Source: Nonomuraea jabiensis
Lineage (GTDB): Bacteria > Actinomycetota > Actinomycetes > Streptosporangiales > Streptosporangiaceae
Length of the DNA: 64,000 nucleotides
Direction of reading: 5' to 3'
Assembly (NCBI RefSeq): GCF_014204795.1
Contig: NZ_JACHMB010000001.1
Coordinates: 5,716,501-5,780,500, forward strand
Shown here: positions 23,231 to 32,060 of the stretch, one piece after another
How positions within the stretch are numbered: the first letter of the stretch is position 1
Layout: every line of letters begins with the position of its first letter
Translations under genes and position numbers: made by a program
The notes under the pieces: model-generated
Told to the model about the DNA's origin: nothing
Database searches by the model: none
The model's input: only the letters and a program-made list of their open reading frames with translations

Positions 23231-24171
23231 CGCTGATCGCGCCCCTGTGGCTGCTGCTGCTCGTCCCCGTGGCCGTGCTGGCCCTGGCGTACGTGGTCAT
23301 GGCGGTGCGGAGCAGGACCGCGTACGCCGTCAGGTTCACCAACCTCGACCTGCTCGACAGGGTCGCCCCGAGGCGGCCGGGCTGGCGCAGGCACGTTCCC
23401 GCGGCGGCGCTGCTGCTGATGTTCGTCCTGCTCGTGATCGGTTTCGCCCGGCCGACGGCCGAGGTGCGGGTGCCGAGGGAGCGGGCGACGATCATGGTGG
23501 CGTTCGACGTGTCGGCGTCCATGAGCGCCACCGACGTGCGGCCCAACCGGTTCGAGGCGGCCAAGCAGGCGGCCAGGCAGTTCGTGGCGGGCCTGCCGGA
23601 GCGGTTCAACCTGGGCCTGGTGTCGTTCTCCTCGTCGGCGTCCGTCGCCGTGCCGCCGACCACGGACCGGCAGGCGGTGCTGAGCGCGCTCGACCGGCTC
23701 AGCACCGCCTCGGGCACCGCCATCGGCGAGGCGGTCTACTCCTCGCTGGACGCCATCGCCGCGCTCGACTCGCAGGAGGAGACGCCGCCCGCGCACATCG
23801 TGCTGCTGTCCGACGGCTCCAACACCACGGGCCGCACGGTCGGCGACGCGGCCGCGGCGGCCTCCGGGAGGGGCGTGCCGGTCACGACCATCGCGTACGG
23901 CACGGCGGACGGCACGATCGACATCTCGGGACGCGAGATCCCGGTGCCGGTGGACGCCCCGGCGCTGCGCGGGCTGGCCGAGGCGGCCGGCGGCGGTTTC
24001 TACGAGGCGGCCAGCGGCGACGAGCTTCAGGCGGTCTACGAGGACATCGGCACGTCGGTCGGCTACCGGACCGAGCGGCAGGAGGTATGGATGTGGTTCG
24101 TGGCGGCGGGGATGGCCTTCGCGCTGATCGCGGCGGTGACGTCGATGCTGTGGTTCTCGAGGCTGCCATGA
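23227..24171 (+). CDS. Membrane-anchored VWA protein (BatA-like)
   Basis: A 314-aa protein with an N-terminal pair of helices (LWLLLLVPVAVLALAYVVMA and a second near 60-75), an extracytoplasmic VWA domain with MIDAS motif AFDVSASMSATDV (DxSxS), SGTAIGEAVYSS and LLSDGSNT, and a C-terminal helix. It is the classic third component of the MoxR-DUF58-VWA cluster. GTG start overlaps the DUF58 stop. Confidence 0.87.
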   Translation: MTLIAPLWLLLLVPVAVLALAYVVMAVRSRTAYAVRFTNLDLLDRVAPRRPGWRRHVPAAALLLMFVLLVIGFARPTAEVRVPRERATIMVAFDVSASMSATDVRPNRFEAAKQAARQFVAGLPERFNLGLVSFSSSASVAVPPTTDRQAVLSALDRLSTASGTAIGEAVYSSLDAIAALDSQEETPPAHIVLLSDGSNTTGRTVGDAAAAASGRGVPVTTIAYGTADGTIDISGREIPVPVDAPALRGLAEAAGGGFYEAASGDELQAVYEDIGTSVGYRTERQEVWMWFVAAGMAFALIAAVTSMLWFSRLP

Positions 24172-25004
24172 GGGGCCTGGGCAGCCCGCGCGGGCCGGAG
24201 TTCGTCACCCCGCCCGCCGCGGCCATCGTGCCGCAGGACCTGCCGCGGAAGGGGGCGCCGCCGCCCAAGGGACGCCTGCTGGTGACCGTCGCGCTCGTCG
24301 CGGCGCTCACCGGGGCGACAGCGGGCGTGGCGGCGGGAGCGGCGGGGGCGTGGCTCTCCGAAGGGGCCGGGCCGGCCCCCGCCGCCCTCCCCAGGGCGGC
24401 GCCCGCGCCGTCGGCCGGTCTCAGCGGGCTGAGCGCGACGGCGGCCCGAGTGCTGCCCAGCGTGGTCTCGGTGGAGACGGGCGGCGGGGGCGGCTCGGGT
24501 TTCGTGGTGGACGGCCGCGGCCACATCCTCACCAACGCGCACGTGATCAGGGGCAGCGACCGGGCGACCGTCGTGCTGAACGACGGCCGCCGGATCAACG
24601 CCCGTGTGATCGGCGAGGACGACGACGAGGACCTGGCCGTGCTGGAGGTGGACTACCCGAGGGAGCTCACGCCCGCCACCCTCGGCAGGTCCGGCGACCT
24701 GGCCGTCGGCGACCAGGTGCTCGCGATCGGCTCCCCGCTGGGCCTGTCGGGCACGGTCACCGCCGGCATCGTGAGCGCTCTGGACCGCGAGGTACGGTTG
24801 GGCTCGGTGCGGCGCACGGCCGTGCAGACGGACGCGTCCATCAACCCCGGCAACTCGGGCGGCCCGCTGGTCAACGCCCGGGGCGAGGTCGTGGGGGTGA
24901 ACACGGCGATCGCGTCCGGGCGGGGCGGCGGCAACATCGGCATCGGGTTCGCCATCCCCATCGACCGGGCTGCCCCGATCGCGGAACGAATCATCCGAAA
25001 CTAG
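24168..25004 (+). CDS. S1C (HtrA-like) serine protease without PDZ domain
   Basis: A 278-aa membrane-anchored trypsin-like protease. A cytoplasmic N-terminus and one helix (about 38-62) precede a Pro/Ala linker and the protease domain. Triad motifs are ILTNAHVI (His), EDLAVLEV (Asp) and INPGNSGGPLVN (Ser). The chain stops just after the protease fold (ERIIRN), with no PDZ domain, unlike HtrA/DegP. It overlaps the VWA gene by 4 bp and precedes a two-component system, suggesting envelope-stress work with the MoxR cluster. Confidence 0.85.
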   Translation: MRGLGSPRGPEFVTPPAAAIVPQDLPRKGAPPPKGRLLVTVALVAALTGATAGVAAGAAGAWLSEGAGPAPAALPRAAPAPSAGLSGLSATAARVLPSVVSVETGGGGGSGFVVDGRGHILTNAHVIRGSDRATVVLNDGRRINARVIGEDDDEDLAVLEVDYPRELTPATLGRSGDLAVGDQVLAIGSPLGLSGTVTAGIVSALDREVRLGSVRRTAVQTDASINPGNSGGPLVNARGEVVGVNTAIASGRGGGNIGIGFAIPIDRAAPIAERIIRN

Positions 25005-25014
25005 GGTGCGGGGC

Positions 25015-25680
25015 ATGCGACTGCTTGTGGTGGAAGACGAGGAGGACCTGGTCGACGCGTTGCGCGTCGGCCTCGTCCGTGCGGGTTACGCGGTGGACGT
25101 CGCCTACGACGCGCCTTCCGCGCATGAGAAGTTGCAGGTCAACTCGTACGATCTGGTCCTGCTCGACCTCAACCTGCCCGGCGGGGACGGCTTCCAGCTG
25201 TGCCGCAGCGTGCGCGCCGCCGGGCAGGGCGCGCGGATCATCATGGTGACCGCCCGCGACCGGCTGGACGACCGGGTGCGCGGGCTCGACGAGGGGGCCG
25301 ACGACTACCTGGTCAAGCCGTTCGCGTTCCCCGAGCTGCTGGCGCGGGTGCGGGCGCTGCTGCGCAGGGACTCCGGCGCCGGCACGTCGGTGCTGGAGGT
25401 GGGCGGGCTGCGGATCGACACCGCCAGGCTGGAGGTGTCGCTGCACGGCAGGTCGCTGGCGCTGACCCCCAAGGAGTACGGGGTGCTGCACTACCTGATG
25501 CGCCGCCCCGGACACGTGGTCTCCTCCGAGGAGCTGCTCGAGCACGTCTGGGACGAGCACGCCGACCCGTTCACCAGCACCGTGCGCGTCACGGTCGGCA
25601 ACCTGCGCCGCAAGCTGCAGGAGGAGGGCCTGATCGAGACCGTGATCAGCCGGGGCTACCGGCTCAGGGAACCGGCGTGA
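25015..25680 (+). CDS. OmpR/PhoB-family response regulator
   Basis: A 221-aa regulator: receiver domain with acidic pair VVEDEEDL, phospho-acceptor Asp in LVLLDLNLPGGDG, Thr in MVTARD and Lys in YLVKPF, then a winged-helix effector domain ending GNLRRKLQEEG and SRGYRLREP. ATG 25015 is preferred to the upstream GTG at 25006. It overlaps the histidine kinase gene by 4 bp, so the two form a cognate pair. Confidence 0.93.
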   Translation: MRLLVVEDEEDLVDALRVGLVRAGYAVDVAYDAPSAHEKLQVNSYDLVLLDLNLPGGDGFQLCRSVRAAGQGARIIMVTARDRLDDRVRGLDEGADDYLVKPFAFPELLARVRALLRRDSGAGTSVLEVGGLRIDTARLEVSLHGRSLALTPKEYGVLHYLMRRPGHVVSSEELLEHVWDEHADPFTSTVRVTVGNLRRKLQEEGLIETVISRGYRLREPA

Positions 25681-26843
25681 TCCACACCATCCGCTTCCGG
25701 CTCACGGTCCTGTACTCGGGGCTGCTCTTCGTGCTGGCCGCGCTCGTGCTCGGCGGCACCTACTTCGCCGTGTCCAAGACCACCGACCAGCGCCCGATCA
25801 CGACGGAGTTCGCCAAGACCTACAGCGGCACCACCTACCTTGGCAAGCGCGAGGTGGTCTTCGTCGAGGAGGTCGAGAACGCGGTCAACGTCCGGACGAT
25901 GGCCACCCTGCGCGACTACTCGCTGATCACGCTGGCCGGCCTCTACGTCGCCAGCCTGGGCATCGGCTGGGTGCTGGCGGGCCGCGTGCTGCGGCCGGTC
26001 AGGTCGATCACGCGTACGACGGAGGAGATCCAGGCCACCGACCTCAAACGGCGCATCAAGCTGAACGGGCCGCGCGACGAGCTCAAGGACCTGGCCGACA
26101 CCATCGACACCATGCTGGACCGGCTGGAGGAGGCGTTCAGGGCGCAGCGCCAGCTCATCGACGACGCCTCCCACGAGCTGCGCAGCCCGCTGACGATCAT
26201 CCGGGCGAACGTGGACGCCGTGCTCGCCGCGCCCGAGGCCAGCGACGAGGAACGGGTCAGGGCCGTGGCCATCGTGGACCGCGCCACCACCCGCATGACC
26301 AGGCTCGTCGAGGACCTGCTGGCCAGCGCCAGGCGGCAGGGCGGCGCGTTCGCCGACGCCGACCTCGACCTGGCCAGGGTGGCGGGCGAGGCGTGCGAGG
26401 AGTACGCGACCCCGGCCGCCGCCCGCGACCTGACGATCACCCGGCAGCTGGGGTCGGGCCTGGAGGCGACCGGCGACGCCGACGCGCTGCGCCGCGCCGT
26501 GGCGAACCTGCTGTCCAACGCCGTGCGCCTCACGCCGCCCGGCGGGACGATCCGGGTCTCGGCGGGCAGGTCGGAGGGCTGGCTGTGGGTGGCGGTCCGC
26601 GACGACGGCCCCGGGATCGAGGCGGCCGACCAGGCGCGGGTGTTCGACCGGTTCTGGCGCGGCGAGTCCAGCCGCCGCGACCGCCACACGGGCCTCGGCC
26701 TGGCCATCGTCCGCCAGATCGTGGAGTCGCACGGAGGGCGGGTGGCGGTGTTCTCGCGGCTGGGGGAGGGGGCCACGTTCGTGCTCTGGCTGCCGCCGCG
26801 CGACGGCGTGGCCGGGGCGCCGCCCGATCACAACCCTCTTTGA
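25677..26843 (+). CDS. Sensor histidine kinase
   Basis: A 388-aa kinase with two transmembrane helices (about 8-28 and 84-104) enclosing a 55-residue sensor loop, a HAMP domain (RVLRPVRSITRTTEEI), H-box DDASHELRSPLTIIRANV, N-box LLSNAVRLTPPGG, and G-boxes DDGPGIEAAD and HTGLGLAIVRQIV. GTG start overlaps the regulator stop. The 3' end overlaps the convergent cytochrome b gene by 16 bp. Confidence 0.92.
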   Translation: MIHTIRFRLTVLYSGLLFVLAALVLGGTYFAVSKTTDQRPITTEFAKTYSGTTYLGKREVVFVEEVENAVNVRTMATLRDYSLITLAGLYVASLGIGWVLAGRVLRPVRSITRTTEEIQATDLKRRIKLNGPRDELKDLADTIDTMLDRLEEAFRAQRQLIDDASHELRSPLTIIRANVDAVLAAPEASDEERVRAVAIVDRATTRMTRLVEDLLASARRQGGAFADADLDLARVAGEACEEYATPAAARDLTITRQLGSGLEATGDADALRRAVANLLSNAVRLTPPGGTIRVSAGRSEGWLWVAVRDDGPGIEAADQARVFDRFWRGESSRRDRHTGLGLAIVRQIVESHGGRVAVFSRLGEGATFVLWLPPRDGVAGAPPDHNPL

Positions 26844-28312
26844 CCGGCACGCCCGCGGCAGACCGCCCGGGCGATCAGGAACGCCGCCACCGGCACCACG
26901 AACACGGCCACCCGCAGCCCGAGCACGATCATCACGTAGGTGTCGTGCGGCACCGTGAGCAGCGCGTGCGGGGCCGCGGGCGGCTGCGGGAACCCGGGCG
27001 CGGAGTGCATCGGCGGCGCCGCCTCCGAGACCCACGTGCCCGCCCACAACACGGTGAAGAACGCGAGGACCGCGACGCCCAGCGCCGTGCGCACCGGGGC
27101 CTGCGAGGGCCGGTCGAGCAGGTGGTGATCGTCGCCGTCGCCGGTGAGGCGCCGCTCGAGGAACGGGTAGAGCAGCAGGATCCCGAAGAAGACCGTCAGG
27201 ATCAGCGGCGGGATCCAGAGCCCGGGCTGCAGGACGTACCCGCCGACCGTGATCTCCCACGGCGGGACGAGCCGCTGCGCGCCGTCCAGCACCCCGAAGT
27301 ACCAGAACGGCTGCGCCGACGGGACGTAGCCGCCGGGGCTGTACGCGCCGTGCTCCCACACCGGGTTGACCCGGACGAACGTGGCCAGCGCCGCGATGGC
27401 CCCCACCGTGAACAGCGCCGTCGCGCCGTTCTTGACCGCGAAGTAGGGGAAGAACGGGCCGCCGGTGACCCGGTCTGGTCGGGAGCTCCTTCGCTCGTGT
27501 TCATGGTCGCGACCGCTTCGCTCGTGTTCATGGTCGCGACCGCTTCGCTCGTGTTCATGGTCGCGACCGCTTCGCTCCTCGTTGGCTCGTCCCTCGCTCT
27601 CTCGTCGCGAGCTCCTTCGCTCGGTGTGCTTCTGCCGCCAGGTGAGGATCAACGCGTGCAGCGGCACCACCGCCATCAGGATCCCCGGCACCAGCAGCAC
27701 GTGGGTGACGAAGATCCGCGGGAGGACCTGCCCGGGGAACTCGCCGTCGAAGGCGAAGGCCGACAGGTACGTGCCCACCAGCGGGATCGACAGCAGCAGC
27801 CCCTGTGCCTGCCGCAGCCCGGCCATCGCGAGCTGGTCGCCGGGCAGTGAGACGCCCAGGAACGACTCGAACAGCACCAGCCCGAACAGCACCACCCCGA
27901 GCATCCACGTCAGCTCGCGCGGCCGCCGGAACGCGCCGGTGAAGAAGACGCGGCACAGGTGGGCCACGATCGCCAGCACGAACACCGTCGCCGACCAGTG
28001 GTGGAGCTGCCGCAGCAGCAGCCCGCCCCGCACGTCCAGGCTGATCTCCGCCGCGGAGGCGAAGGCCACGTCGGGGTTGGGCTTGTAGAACAGCGTGAGG
28101 AACGTGCCCGTCAGCACCAGCAGCGCGAACGAGTAGAGCGCCAGCTCGCCCAGCAGGAACGACCAGTGGCTCGGGAACAGCTTGCGCAGCTGGGGGCGGA
28201 GCCAGCGGGCGAAGGGCAGGCGGTCATCCAGGTAGATCGCCGAATCGACGGCCGTTTTTGCGGATCCCGCGACGATACGGGCGCCTCGCTTGGGCTTGGT
28301 AGGAGTGGCCAT
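26828..28312 (-). CDS. Cytochrome b (QcrB/bc-type) with in-frame repeat insertion
   Basis: A 494-aa cytochrome b of the bc complex type. AGGAGG precedes ATG 28312. Paired heme ligands occur in LRQLHHWSATVF and FVTHVLLVPGILMAVVPLHAL. The loop after LTWRQKHTE, which normally carries a short FPG-type linker, instead holds a 40-residue hydrophilic insert including three SGRDHEHER units. Downstream, GGPFFPYFAVKN and the C-terminal helices are intact. No Rieske or cytochrome c genes are adjacent, so this is an orphan subunit whose partners are unknown. Confidence 0.8.
   Translation of the reverse strand: MATPTKPKRGARIVAGSAKTAVDSAIYLDDRLPFARWLRPQLRKLFPSHWSFLLGELALYSFALLVLTGTFLTLFYKPNPDVAFASAAEISLDVRGGLLLRQLHHWSATVFVLAIVAHLCRVFFTGAFRRPRELTWMLGVVLFGLVLFESFLGVSLPGDQLAMAGLRQAQGLLLSIPLVGTYLSAFAFDGEFPGQVLPRIFVTHVLLVPGILMAVVPLHALILTWRQKHTERRSSRRESEGRANEERSGRDHEHERSGRDHEHERSGRDHEHERRSSRPDRVTGGPFFPYFAVKNGATALFTVGAIAALATFVRVNPVWEHGAYSPGGYVPSAQPFWYFGVLDGAQRLVPPWEITVGGYVLQPGLWIPPLILTVFFGILLLYPFLERRLTGDGDDHHLLDRPSQAPVRTALGVAVLAFFTVLWAGTWVSEAAPPMHSAPGFPQPPAAPHALLTVPHDTYVMIVLGLRVAVFVVPVAAFLIARAVCRGRAGQRGL
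27483..27623. repeat. 27-bp tandem repeat flanked by 15-bp direct repeats, inside cytochrome b
   Basis: Three full copies and part of a fourth of a 27-bp unit run from 27489 to about 27577. Identical GAGCTCCTTCGCTCG copies at 27483-27497 and 27609-27623 flank the block. The whole stays in frame and encodes the loop insert of the cytochrome. CGCTTCGCTCG-type motifs recur at 31231-31246. Confidence 0.75.
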
Positions 28313-28370
28313 GGGGGCCTCCTGGTGGGGGTGTGATCCGATTCTGCCCCCATACGCCTCCTTTCTCAAG

Positions 28371-28439
28371 AATTGGTGTAAACCAATTGGTCTAATCCAA
28401 TTTCCTGGCTTCTAGAACTATAATTGGATTAGACCTTTC
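28371..28439. promoter_or_regulatory. Triple AATTGG-N6-CCAATT operator between cytochrome b and ppdK
   Basis: Two perfect 18-bp dyads, AATTGG-TGTAAA-CCAATT (28371-28388) and AATTGG-TCTAAT-CCAATT (28385-28402), overlap by 4 bp. A third, imperfect copy lies at 28422-28439. Copies two and three also form a 14-bp perfect inverted repeat (28389-28402 with 28422-28435). The region is strikingly AT-rich for this genome. Confidence 0.65.
28419..28424 (+). promoter_or_regulatory. Candidate -10 element for ppdK
   Basis: TATAAT is a perfect -10 hexamer, rare in this GC-rich sequence. It lies between operator copies two and three, about 118 bp before the ppdK start. No good -35 hexamer is seen, which fits an activator- or repressor-controlled promoter. 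Confidence 0.45.
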
Positions 28440-28541
28440 ATGAGGCTTTGACCAGCACAAACGAGGACTTATCCGAGGAGTGCAGTTTCATCATCAATTT
28501 CGCCGGTAGAGTCCGGGCAGAGGCGTTGATTGGAGCGTGTG

Positions 28542-31175
28542 GTGGCCAAGTACGTTTACGACTTCACCGAGGGCAACAGGAATCTCAAGGATCTTCTTGG
28601 CGGCAAGGGAGCGAACCTTGCCGAAATGACCAACCTCGGGCTCCCCGTTCCCCCCGGATTCACGATCACCACCGACGCCTGCCGCCATTACCTGGCGGCA
28701 GGCGTCGTACCGGACGGCCTCGATCAGGAGGTCGCCGAGCACCTGGACGCGCTCGAGAAGCAGATGGGCAGGCGGCTCGGGCAGGCCGACGACCCGCTGC
28801 TGGTGAGCGTGCGCTCCGGGGCGAAGTTCTCCATGCCCGGCATGATGGAGACCGTCCTCAACATCGGGCTCAACGACGAGTCGGTGCACGGCCTGGCCAA
28901 GCAGGCGGGCGGCAACGACCGCTTCGCATGGGACTCCTACCGCCGGCTCATCCAGATGTTCGGCAAGACGGTGCTCGGGATCGACGGCGACCTGTTCGAG
29001 CACGCGCTCGACGCGCTCAAGGGCAAGCGCCAGGACACCGACCTCGACGCGGGCGAGCTGCAGGGGCTCGTGGAGACGTTCAAGGGCATCGTCCACGAGC
29101 AGACCGGCAAGGACTTCCCCACCGACCCGCGCGAGCAGATGCGCCTGGCCGTCATGGCGGTCTTCGACTCCTGGAACGCTCCCCGGGCCATCCTCTACCG
29201 CCGCCAGGAGCGCATCCCCGCCGACCTCGGCACCGCCGTGAACATCGTGGCCATGGTCTTCGGCAACGTCGGCAACGACTCCGGCACCGGCGTCGCCTTC
29301 ACCCGCGACCCGGGCACCGGCACGCAGGGCATCTACGGCGACTACCTGCAGAACGCCCAGGGCGAGGACGTGGTGGCCGGCATCCGCAACACGATCCCGC
29401 TGGAGGAGCTCGAGCGCATCGACAAGCGCTCGTACGACGAGCTGCTCGGGATCATGGAGACCCTCGAGAACCACTACCGGGACCTGTGCGACATCGAGTT
29501 CACGATCGAGCGCGGCAAGCTGTGGATGCTGCAGACGCGGGTCGGCAAGCGCACGGCGGCGGCCGCGTTCTGCATCGCCACCCAGCTCGTGGACCAGGGC
29601 CTGATCACTCTCGACGAGGCCGTCACCCGCGTCACCGGCGACCAGCTGGCGCAGCTCATGTTCCCCCGCTTCGACGGCGGCGCGGACAAGAAGAAGATCG
29701 CCAAGGGCATGAACGCCTCGCCCGGCGCGGCCGTGGGCAAGGCCGTGTTCTCCTCCGAGCGGGCCGTGGAGCTGTCGGAGCAGGGCGAGGACGTCATCCT
29801 CGTCCGCCGCGAGACCAACCCCGACGACCTGGCCGGCATGATCGCCGCCAAGGGCATCCTGACCAGCCGGGGCGGCAAGACCTCGCACGCCGCCGTGGTG
29901 GCCAGGGGCATGGGCAAGACGTGCGTGTGCGGGGCCGAGGAGCTGGAGGTCTCGACGAGCGAAGGCCGCTTCACCGCGCCCGGCGGGGTGGTGGTGTCGG
30001 AGGGCGACGTCATCTCGATCGACGGGACGTCCGGGGAGATCTACCTGGGCGAGGTGCCGGTCGTGGACTCGGCCGTGGTCGAGTACTTCGAGGGCGCCGA
30101 GCCGCAGGACGAGCTGGTCAAGGCCGTGGACCGGATCATGAGCCACGCGGACTCGGTCCGGCGGCTGGGCGTGCGGGCGAACGCGGACACCCCGGACGAC
30201 GCGGCGCGGGCCCGGCGGTTCGGGGGGCAGGGGATCGGGCTGTGCCGGACGGAGCACATGTTCCTGGGCGAGCGCCGGCAGCTCGTGGAGGACCTGGTCC
30301 TGGCCTCGACGGACGAGGCCCGCCAGGCGGCCCTGGACGCGCTGGAGCCGCTGCAGAAGGCCGACTTCACCGAGATATTTCGGGCTATGGACGGAAATCC
30401 CGTCACAATTCGGTTGATCGACCCGCCGCTGCACGAGTTCCTTCCCGACATCGTGGATCTGTCGGTCAAGGTCGCCACGGACGGAGCCACCGACAAGGAC
30501 CGCCGGCTCCTGGCGGCCGTGAAGCGCCTCCACGAGCAGAACCCGATGCTCGGCCTCCGCGGCGTCCGCCTCGGACTGGTGATCCCGGGCCTGTTCGCCA
30601 TGCAGGTGAGGGCCATCGCCCAGGCGGCCAAGGAGGTGCCGGGCGCGCGGCCGGAGATCATGATCCCGCTGGTGGCGGCCGTACAGGAGCTGGAGTCGGT
30701 ACGCGAGGAGGCGGCCAAGATCCTCGCGGAGACCGGCGTGGAGGCCCTGATCGGCACCATGATCGAGGTCCCCAGGGCGGCCCTGACCGCGGCCCAGATC
30801 GCGGAGGCGGCGGAGTTCTTCTCCTTCGGCACCAACGACCTGACCCAGATGACCTGGGGCTTCTCGCGGGACGACGTCGAGTCGGCGTTCTTCTCCCGCT
30901 ACCTCGACCAGGGCATCTTCGGCGTCTCCCCGTTCGAGACCCTGGACCGGGAGGGCGTCGGACGCCTGATCAGGATCGCGGTCGAGGAGGGCCGCTCGAC
31001 CCGCCCGGACCTCCACCTGGGCATCTGCGGCGAACACGGCGGCGACCCCGACTCCGTCCACTTCTGCCACGACGTGGGCCTGGACTACGTCTCCTGCTCC
31101 CCGTTCCGCATCCCGGTGGCCCGCCTGGAAGCAGGCCGCGCCGCCCTGACCGACTCCGACTCCGACACCCGCTGA
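28542..31175 (+). CDS. ppdK: Pyruvate, phosphate dikinase
   Basis: An 877-aa PPDK interconverting pyruvate + ATP + Pi with PEP + AMP + PPi. GTG 28542 has GGAG 6 bp upstream. Visible parts are the ATP-grasp domain (GGKGANLAEM, VSVRSGAKFSMPGMM), the swivelling phosphohistidine domain (LTSRGGKTSHAAVVARGMGK), and the C-terminal PEP/pyruvate barrel (GIGLCRTEHMF, FFSFGTNDLTQMTWG, ICGEHGGDP). A gluconeogenic or anaplerotic role fits growth on C2 compounds, but there is no direct tie to the oxalate genes. Transcription is probably governed by the triple operator upstream. Confidence 0.95.
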   Translation: MAKYVYDFTEGNRNLKDLLGGKGANLAEMTNLGLPVPPGFTITTDACRHYLAAGVVPDGLDQEVAEHLDALEKQMGRRLGQADDPLLVSVRSGAKFSMPGMMETVLNIGLNDESVHGLAKQAGGNDRFAWDSYRRLIQMFGKTVLGIDGDLFEHALDALKGKRQDTDLDAGELQGLVETFKGIVHEQTGKDFPTDPREQMRLAVMAVFDSWNAPRAILYRRQERIPADLGTAVNIVAMVFGNVGNDSGTGVAFTRDPGTGTQGIYGDYLQNAQGEDVVAGIRNTIPLEELERIDKRSYDELLGIMETLENHYRDLCDIEFTIERGKLWMLQTRVGKRTAAAAFCIATQLVDQGLITLDEAVTRVTGDQLAQLMFPRFDGGADKKKIAKGMNASPGAAVGKAVFSSERAVELSEQGEDVILVRRETNPDDLAGMIAAKGILTSRGGKTSHAAVVARGMGKTCVCGAEELEVSTSEGRFTAPGGVVVSEGDVISIDGTSGEIYLGEVPVVDSAVVEYFEGAEPQDELVKAVDRIMSHADSVRRLGVRANADTPDDAARARRFGGQGIGLCRTEHMFLGERRQLVEDLVLASTDEARQAALDALEPLQKADFTEIFRAMDGNPVTIRLIDPPLHEFLPDIVDLSVKVATDGATDKDRRLLAAVKRLHEQNPMLGLRGVRLGLVIPGLFAMQVRAIAQAAKEVPGARPEIMIPLVAAVQELESVREEAAKILAETGVEALIGTMIEVPRAALTAAQIAEAAEFFSFGTNDLTQMTWGFSRDDVESAFFSRYLDQGIFGVSPFETLDREGVGRLIRIAVEEGRSTRPDLHLGICGEHGGDPDSVHFCHDVGLDYVSCSPFRIPVARLEAGRAALTDSDSDTR

Positions 31176-31182
31176 CCCCGGA

Positions 31183-31298
31183 CCCGTTGCGTGGTTACCG
31201 GGTGGGCCTGTTGGATCCCGCCCGGAAACCCCCGCTCGCTTCGCTCGCCAGCACCCACCCGTTGCGTGGTTACCGGGTGGGCCTGCTGGAGCCCGCCC
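31183..31298. repeat. Pair of 41-bp direct repeats downstream of ppdK
   Basis: Two copies beginning CCCGTTGCGTGGTTACCGGG (31183 and 31258), 75 bp apart and nearly identical over 41 bp, flank a CGCTCGCTTCGCTCG segment. No open frame of note. It occupies most of the 222-bp gap before the convergent XRE gene. Confidence 0.65.
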
Positions 31299-31397
31299 CG
31301 AGCCGCGGGCGAGGTGGCCTGCCGGCCCCCTCGCGCTCCCCCGGCTGTCGGCCACCTTCACAGGAGTGTCGACCGGCGTTCTACCGGAGAGATGATG

Positions 31398-31706
31398 CTA
31401 GGCGGCGTGAGCCTCGAACCAGACCGATCCGAGATCATGGCCAGAGGTGAGCCGGACGTCGGCCTCCAAGGCCGCGGCAAGGCGGTGTAGCAGCGCGACG
31501 GTCGGTGCCGTCCCACCTTCCTCGATGCACTCGATCTCATCCTCGGTCATCATCGCCCGATCGGCCAGCTCCGCTACGCTCAAGCCAAGTGCGACGCGAC
31601 GATCGTAAAGCGCCTTGCCGAAGGCCAGCGCCTCGCGGGTGGCGATGCGTTCGGGATCTTCCGCCTGCTCAGAAGGGCGGACCCAGCGAGTGTGGTAGCC
31701 GGACAT
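31398..31706 (-). CDS. XRE-family helix-turn-helix protein
   Basis: A 102-aa protein with a single Cro/C1-type HTH (about 35-85): KALYDRRVALGLSVAELADRA then TEDEIECIEEGGTAPTVALLHRLAAAL. AAAGG precedes ATG 31706. It follows a 113-aa unknown protein with a 12-bp gap and ends the ABC operon. Short XRE proteins of this form are often antitoxins or autoregulators. The preceding small protein could be its partner, but no toxin fold was recognised there. Confidence 0.75.
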   Translation of the reverse strand: MSGYHTRWVRPSEQAEDPERIATREALAFGKALYDRRVALGLSVAELADRAMMTEDEIECIEEGGTAPTVALLHRLAAALEADVRLTSGHDLGSVWFEAHAA

Positions 31707-31718
31707 CACATCTGCCTT

Positions 31719-32060
31719 TCAAAGGTCTGGGTCGCTGGACCCAAGATCGCGCTCGCAGAGGTTCTGCGCTCGGACTGCTCGGTCGATCTGCCTTCGGTCA
31801 TGCTGCCTGGTCTTGCGGAGGCTTTCAGGACGCGGGAGAGGAGTCTCGGCTGAGGGCCGTGCGCTCGAGAGGCCTGAGCGGTCCAGATGATGATCGGAGG
31901 CGATGCGGCTCGGGTCGGTGGCGGTCTCAAGGCGGTGATACCGACGAAGCGGGTCGCGGTATTCGACCTCGTAGGCACCGTCTCCAAGGCAGGTGACTGA
32001 GGTGAACCAGGTGGGATCGTCTCTGCCGGGTCGTGTTCGCCCTCTGGGCGGCGAATTCAC
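31719..32060 (-). CDS. 113-aa hypothetical protein between ABC permease and XRE gene
   Basis: The GTG start at 32060 overlaps the permease stop (GTGA), so it is translationally coupled. An ordered N-terminal part (TWFTSVTCLGDGAYEVEYRD, then RYHRLETATDPSRI) is followed by an Arg-rich, probably disordered tail. I recognise no family. The beta-rich N-terminus and the XRE neighbour make a toxin or ligand-binding partner conceivable. Confidence 0.5.
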   Translation of the reverse strand: MNSPPRGRTRPGRDDPTWFTSVTCLGDGAYEVEYRDPLRRYHRLETATDPSRIASDHHLDRSGLSSARPSAETPLPRPESLRKTRQHDRRQIDRAVRAQNLCERDLGSSDPDL

